Positions 63,574 to 64,000 of a DNA stretch of 64,000 bases are shown here, one piece after another. The stretch lies in contig NZ_JAQZSM010000021.1 of assembly GCF_028745735.1 (NCBI RefSeq), positions 1-64,000 of the forward strand. The letters run 5' to 3'. The notes below the pieces were generated by a model. It worked only from the letters and a program-made list of their open reading frames with translations. It made no database searches and was not told the DNA's origin. This stretch comes from Roseinatronobacter alkalisoli. Lineage in GTDB: Bacteria; Pseudomonadota; Alphaproteobacteria; Rhodobacterales; Rhodobacteraceae. Position 1 is the first letter of the stretch. The number at the start of each line of letters is the position of its first letter. The translations under genes and the position numbers were made by a program.

Positions 63574-64000
63574 TTTCAAAACCCCCTCGGTCGCGGCCGA
63601 AGGGATCGTCAAGGATTTTGGCACCTTCACGGCGCTGAAGCGGGTTGATCTGACGATTGACCAGAACGAATTTTTCACGCTTCTGGGTCCGTCCGGTTGC
63701 GGCAAGACCACGCTGCTGCGGCTGATCGCGGGGTTCGAGGCCCCGACAGAGGGCGAGATCAAGCTGATGGGCGAGAATATCGCCACCTTGCCCCCGTTCA
63801 AGCGATCGATCAACACCGTCTTCCAGAACTACGCGCTGTTTCCACATATGACGGTCAGCGAGAATATCGGTTTTGGCCTGAAGATGCTGGGAAAACCCCG
63901 CGCCGAGATTGCCGCCCGCGTGGATGAGATGCTGGCGCTGGTCAAGTTGCAGGATTTCGCCAAGCGGCGGACCGGGCAGTTGTCGGGCGGGCAGCAGCAG
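63557..64000 (+). CDS. PotA-like ABC transporter ATPase, partial at the edge
   Basis: The first 148 codons are present. They encode [20 protein letters not shown], Walker [19 protein letters not shown], the Q-loop [20 protein letters not shown] and the start of the signature QLSGGQQQ. This is the polyamine/spermidine-type (CUT1/PotA) importer ATPase. Uptake of a polyamine-like compound would suit the amine-degrading genes upstream. The rest of the gene and the permeases lie outside the window. Confidence 0.9.
   Translation, partial: MKPETDFKTPSVAAEGIVKDFGTFTALKRVDLTIDQNEFFTLLGPSGCGKTTLLRLIAGFEAPTEGEIKLMGENIATLPPFKRSINTVFQNYALFPHMTVSENIGFGLKMLGKPRAEIAARVDEMLALVKLQDFAKRRTGQLSGGQQQ

Overview
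The window looks like an accessory island in an alphaproteobacterium, most probably a member of the Rhodobacteraceae. This rests on the GC-rich coding style, the alphaproteobacterial-type TraG/Trb conjugation cluster with DUF2958 and DUF2274 partners, the IS families present, and the amine and amino-acid catabolic genes at the right end. The taxonomic placement is an inference. No rRNA or tRNA gene was recognised.

Left part (1-10,035, all minus strand): a dense defence block. An OLD-family nuclease/ATPase and a UvrD-type helicase form a Gabija-like pair. They are followed, with start/stop overlaps throughout, by a 74-aa ORF, a TauD-like Fe(II)/2-oxoglutarate dioxygenase and a protein with a HEPN-type RNx3H motif plus a four-cysteine zinc-binding module. 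An HNH-type protein closes the run after a 109-base gap. Upstream of this unit lies a McrB-McrC restriction pair. I regard the five coupled genes as the best candidate for an undescribed, extended defence system.

Middle part (10,200-31,340, mostly plus strand): the core of an integrative conjugative element. It holds ArdC-like antirestriction, DUF2958, a ParB-like protein, a LysR regulator, the TraG coupling protein, a ribbon-helix-helix protein, and trbB-C-D-E-J-K-L-F-G-I with DUF2274. It is damaged: a deletion has joined the 3' end of the parB-like gene to the last ~120 codons of a DUF3363-type relaxase, so no relaxase, TraF peptidase or integrase is present. Three cassettes have been added: LysR/MFS, LysE/LysR, and a cupin gene placed head-on inside the trb operon.

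Second defence block (31,390-48,870, plus strand): a 22-bp iterated array, an AAA/DUF4143 ATPase and a GHKL ATPase gene. The GHKL gene is split by an intact IS21-family element with a 9-bp target duplication and then cut off by an IS481 remnant; an IS110 copy with an internal stop codon follows. A four-gene Druantia type I-like operon comes next (DruA, two unrecognised proteins, DruE), ending in a truncated gene and an IS1182 relic.

Right part (48,910-64,000): a catabolic region that looks like the element's neighbour. A minus-strand operon (SDR, aldehyde dehydrogenase, glutamine-synthetase-like ligase) diverges from a plus-strand operon (carnitine-dehydrogenase-like enzyme, Asp/Glu racemase-like protein, class III aminotransferase, class I glutamine amidotransferase). 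Next come a GntR regulator, a second aldehyde dehydrogenase, a glyoxalase-fold protein and an amidase, then a second GntR regulator, an amidohydrolase and the start of a PotA-like ABC ATPase. The palindrome TGCGATCGCA occurs in both promoters of the divergent pair and before the second aldehyde dehydrogenase, which points to one regulon. The enzymes suggest a gamma-glutamylation route for an amine or amino alcohol, substrate unknown.
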